Assembly: GCA_938048455.1 (NCBI GenBank)
Contig: CALIUY010000018.1
Span: forward strand, 1-64,000
Direction: 5' to 3'
DNA length: 64,000 nt
Source: an uncultured Desulfobacterales bacterium
GTDB lineage: Bacteria > Desulfobacterota > Desulfobacteria > Desulfobacterales > SpSt-501
The translations under genes and the position numbers were made by a program. Shown piece by piece: positions 63,276 to 64,000 of this stretch; position 1 is the first letter of the stretch; each line of letters begins with the position of its first letter. A model generated the notes under the pieces. It was not told the DNA's origin and searched no databases. It worked only from the letters and a program-made list of their open reading frames with translations.

Positions 63276-63499
63276 GACAGGATCCTCCCTCTTTTTGTAA
63301 CGGAGTCGGCACTTCAGGCGGGAAGGCTTCCGCCTATCACGAATCCCCGCAATTTGGCAATGGATTTGAGCGCCGATCCGATGCCGGCGGCAAGACTTGG
63401 AAAAAGAAGGCCCTGGGGATCAGGGGCTGGGGGCGGCGGCGCGGATCGGCTCCGCTCGATGCGGCCGGGCGGCGGCGAGCAACTCCACGGTGCGGCTTT

Positions 63500-64000
63500 T
63501 CATTTCCGCTCCTCCGACGGCGTCGGCTCTTCCCGTCTGCGATAGCCGTACCAGGCCGAGGGGCGCCCCCGTTCCTCGCCCACCTGAATCCAGCGGCGGG
63601 TGAAAGGCCCGGCGAGAAGCGCTTCCACTTCTTCCGGGGCGATCCCGCGGATCCGTCCGCCCACCCGGCGCGGAAACCAGGCGTAGAGCATGTAATCCGC
63701 CCCCGGCCGGAGCAGACGGACGAGTTCTTGGACGTAGCGCCCGCGTTCCTGCGGTTTCAAGCCGAGCAGGCAGCCGATGTCGAGGGCATAATCGTAAGGC
63801 CCACGGAGGCTCTCCAGCCGGGTCACATCGGCGAGGAGAAACTCGACGGCGACCCCGGCCTGCCGCGCTTTGCGTCGCGCGGTGTAAATGGCCTTGGGGG
63901 AAAAATCGACCGCCGTAACCCTCCAGCCGTGGCGGGCGAGCGTGATCGCATTCGTCCCGGTGCCGCAGCCGAGATCGAGAGCCCTCCCCGGCGTGGCGGC
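63500..64000 (-). CDS. SAM-dependent methyltransferase (5'-truncated by window edge)
   Basis: The visible 166 codons run off the right edge. The class I SAM motif I is LDLGCGTGTNAI, then VTAVDFSPKAI (motif post-I), LADVTRLESLRGPYDYALDIGCL and a C-terminal half with ELVRLLRPGADYMLYAWFP. This resembles small TehB/UbiE-like methyltransferases, substrate unknown. An internal GTG at 63826 would make a short frame, but coding clearly continues upstream to 64000. Confidence 0.85.
   Translation of the reverse strand, partial: AATPGRALDLGCGTGTNAITLARHGWRVTAVDFSPKAIYTARRKARQAGVAVEFLLADVTRLESLRGPYDYALDIGCLLGLKPQERGRYVQELVRLLRPGADYMLYAWFPRRVGGRIRGIAPEEVEALLAGPFTRRWIQVGEERGRPSAWYGYRRREEPTPSEERK

Noticed and set aside
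60361-63312. One 983-codon frame covering the beta-helix protein and the transporter region
   Set aside because: Only the part from 61782 down is coding in this frame; upstream the transporter is encoded in another frame, so this is not a fusion protein.
63356-63370. TGGCAATGGATTTGA on the plus strand, resembling a sigma-54 promoter
   Set aside because: It points away from the transporter gene and into a minus-strand gene; -24 and -12 elements are both imperfect.

Overview
This 64 kb window is a dense, high-GC chromosomal segment from a Gram-negative bacterium. It most likely comes from a sulfate-reducing or otherwise sulfur-metabolising member of the Desulfobacterota (former Deltaproteobacteria). 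The evidence is a TunR-type regulator (XerC/D-like DNA-binding domain fused to two TOBE domains) divergent from a TauE/SafE (TSUP) transporter, an arrangement described from sulfate-reducing deltaproteobacteria. It is supported by three TSUP permeases, a DASS anion transporter, many Cache histidine kinases, single-domain response regulators and sigma-54-like promoters. I see no rRNA or tRNA gene, CRISPR array, transposase or prophage. The taxonomic call is an inference.

Layout. 1-9242 (minus strand): a MacAB-like export operon, then a YbhGFSR-like exporter with two separate ATPase genes. 9373-13249 (plus): epmA, hsp20 and lon. 13246-15742 (minus): alanine dehydrogenase and citrate synthase. 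15913-19518 (plus): a hypothetical gene, two universal stress proteins around a CBS-ACT protein, and a cytidylate-kinase-like protein. 19582-23931: an exported protein, then a histidine kinase and its sigma-54 activator. 23937-30574: a single-CBS protein, TSUP permease, small membrane protein, REC-CBS-CBS response regulator, a histidine kinase lacking its phospho-acceptor histidine, and a GNAT-histone-deacetylase-like fusion. 30805-40467: Cache histidine kinase, two lone receivers, TSUP permease, membrane protein, a PEP-synthase-like protein, another Cache kinase and receiver. 40485-43690: methionine aminopeptidase, TunR, TSUP. 43671-54912: housekeeping (nth, PP-loop/NFACT-R protein, rlmN, ffh-rpsP-rimM-trmD-rplS-rnhB-yraN-rsmI, NDP-forming acyl-CoA synthetase, PPTase). 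55331-63275: CBS protein, receivers and a REC-histidine kinase on plus; DASS transporter, left-handed beta-helix protein, Cache kinase and receiver on minus. 63500-64000: a methyltransferase cut by the window edge.

How it fits together. The window is dominated by signalling: six histidine-kinase-type proteins, nine receiver domains and four CBS proteins, interleaved with anion permeases. Three Cache kinases (30805, 38315, 58510) are clear paralogues, each beside a transporter or PEP-synthase-like gene. Four TGGCAC-N5-TTG(C/A) elements lie upstream of the usp operon, the kinase-like gene, the TSUP gene and a Cache kinase. All flank the one sigma-54 activator in the window, suggesting a local sigma-54 regulon. 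The least familiar block is 26383-30574, where a CBS-tailed receiver, a degenerate kinase with Glu instead of His and a protein joining an acetyltransferase to a deacetylase are packed as one probable operon.
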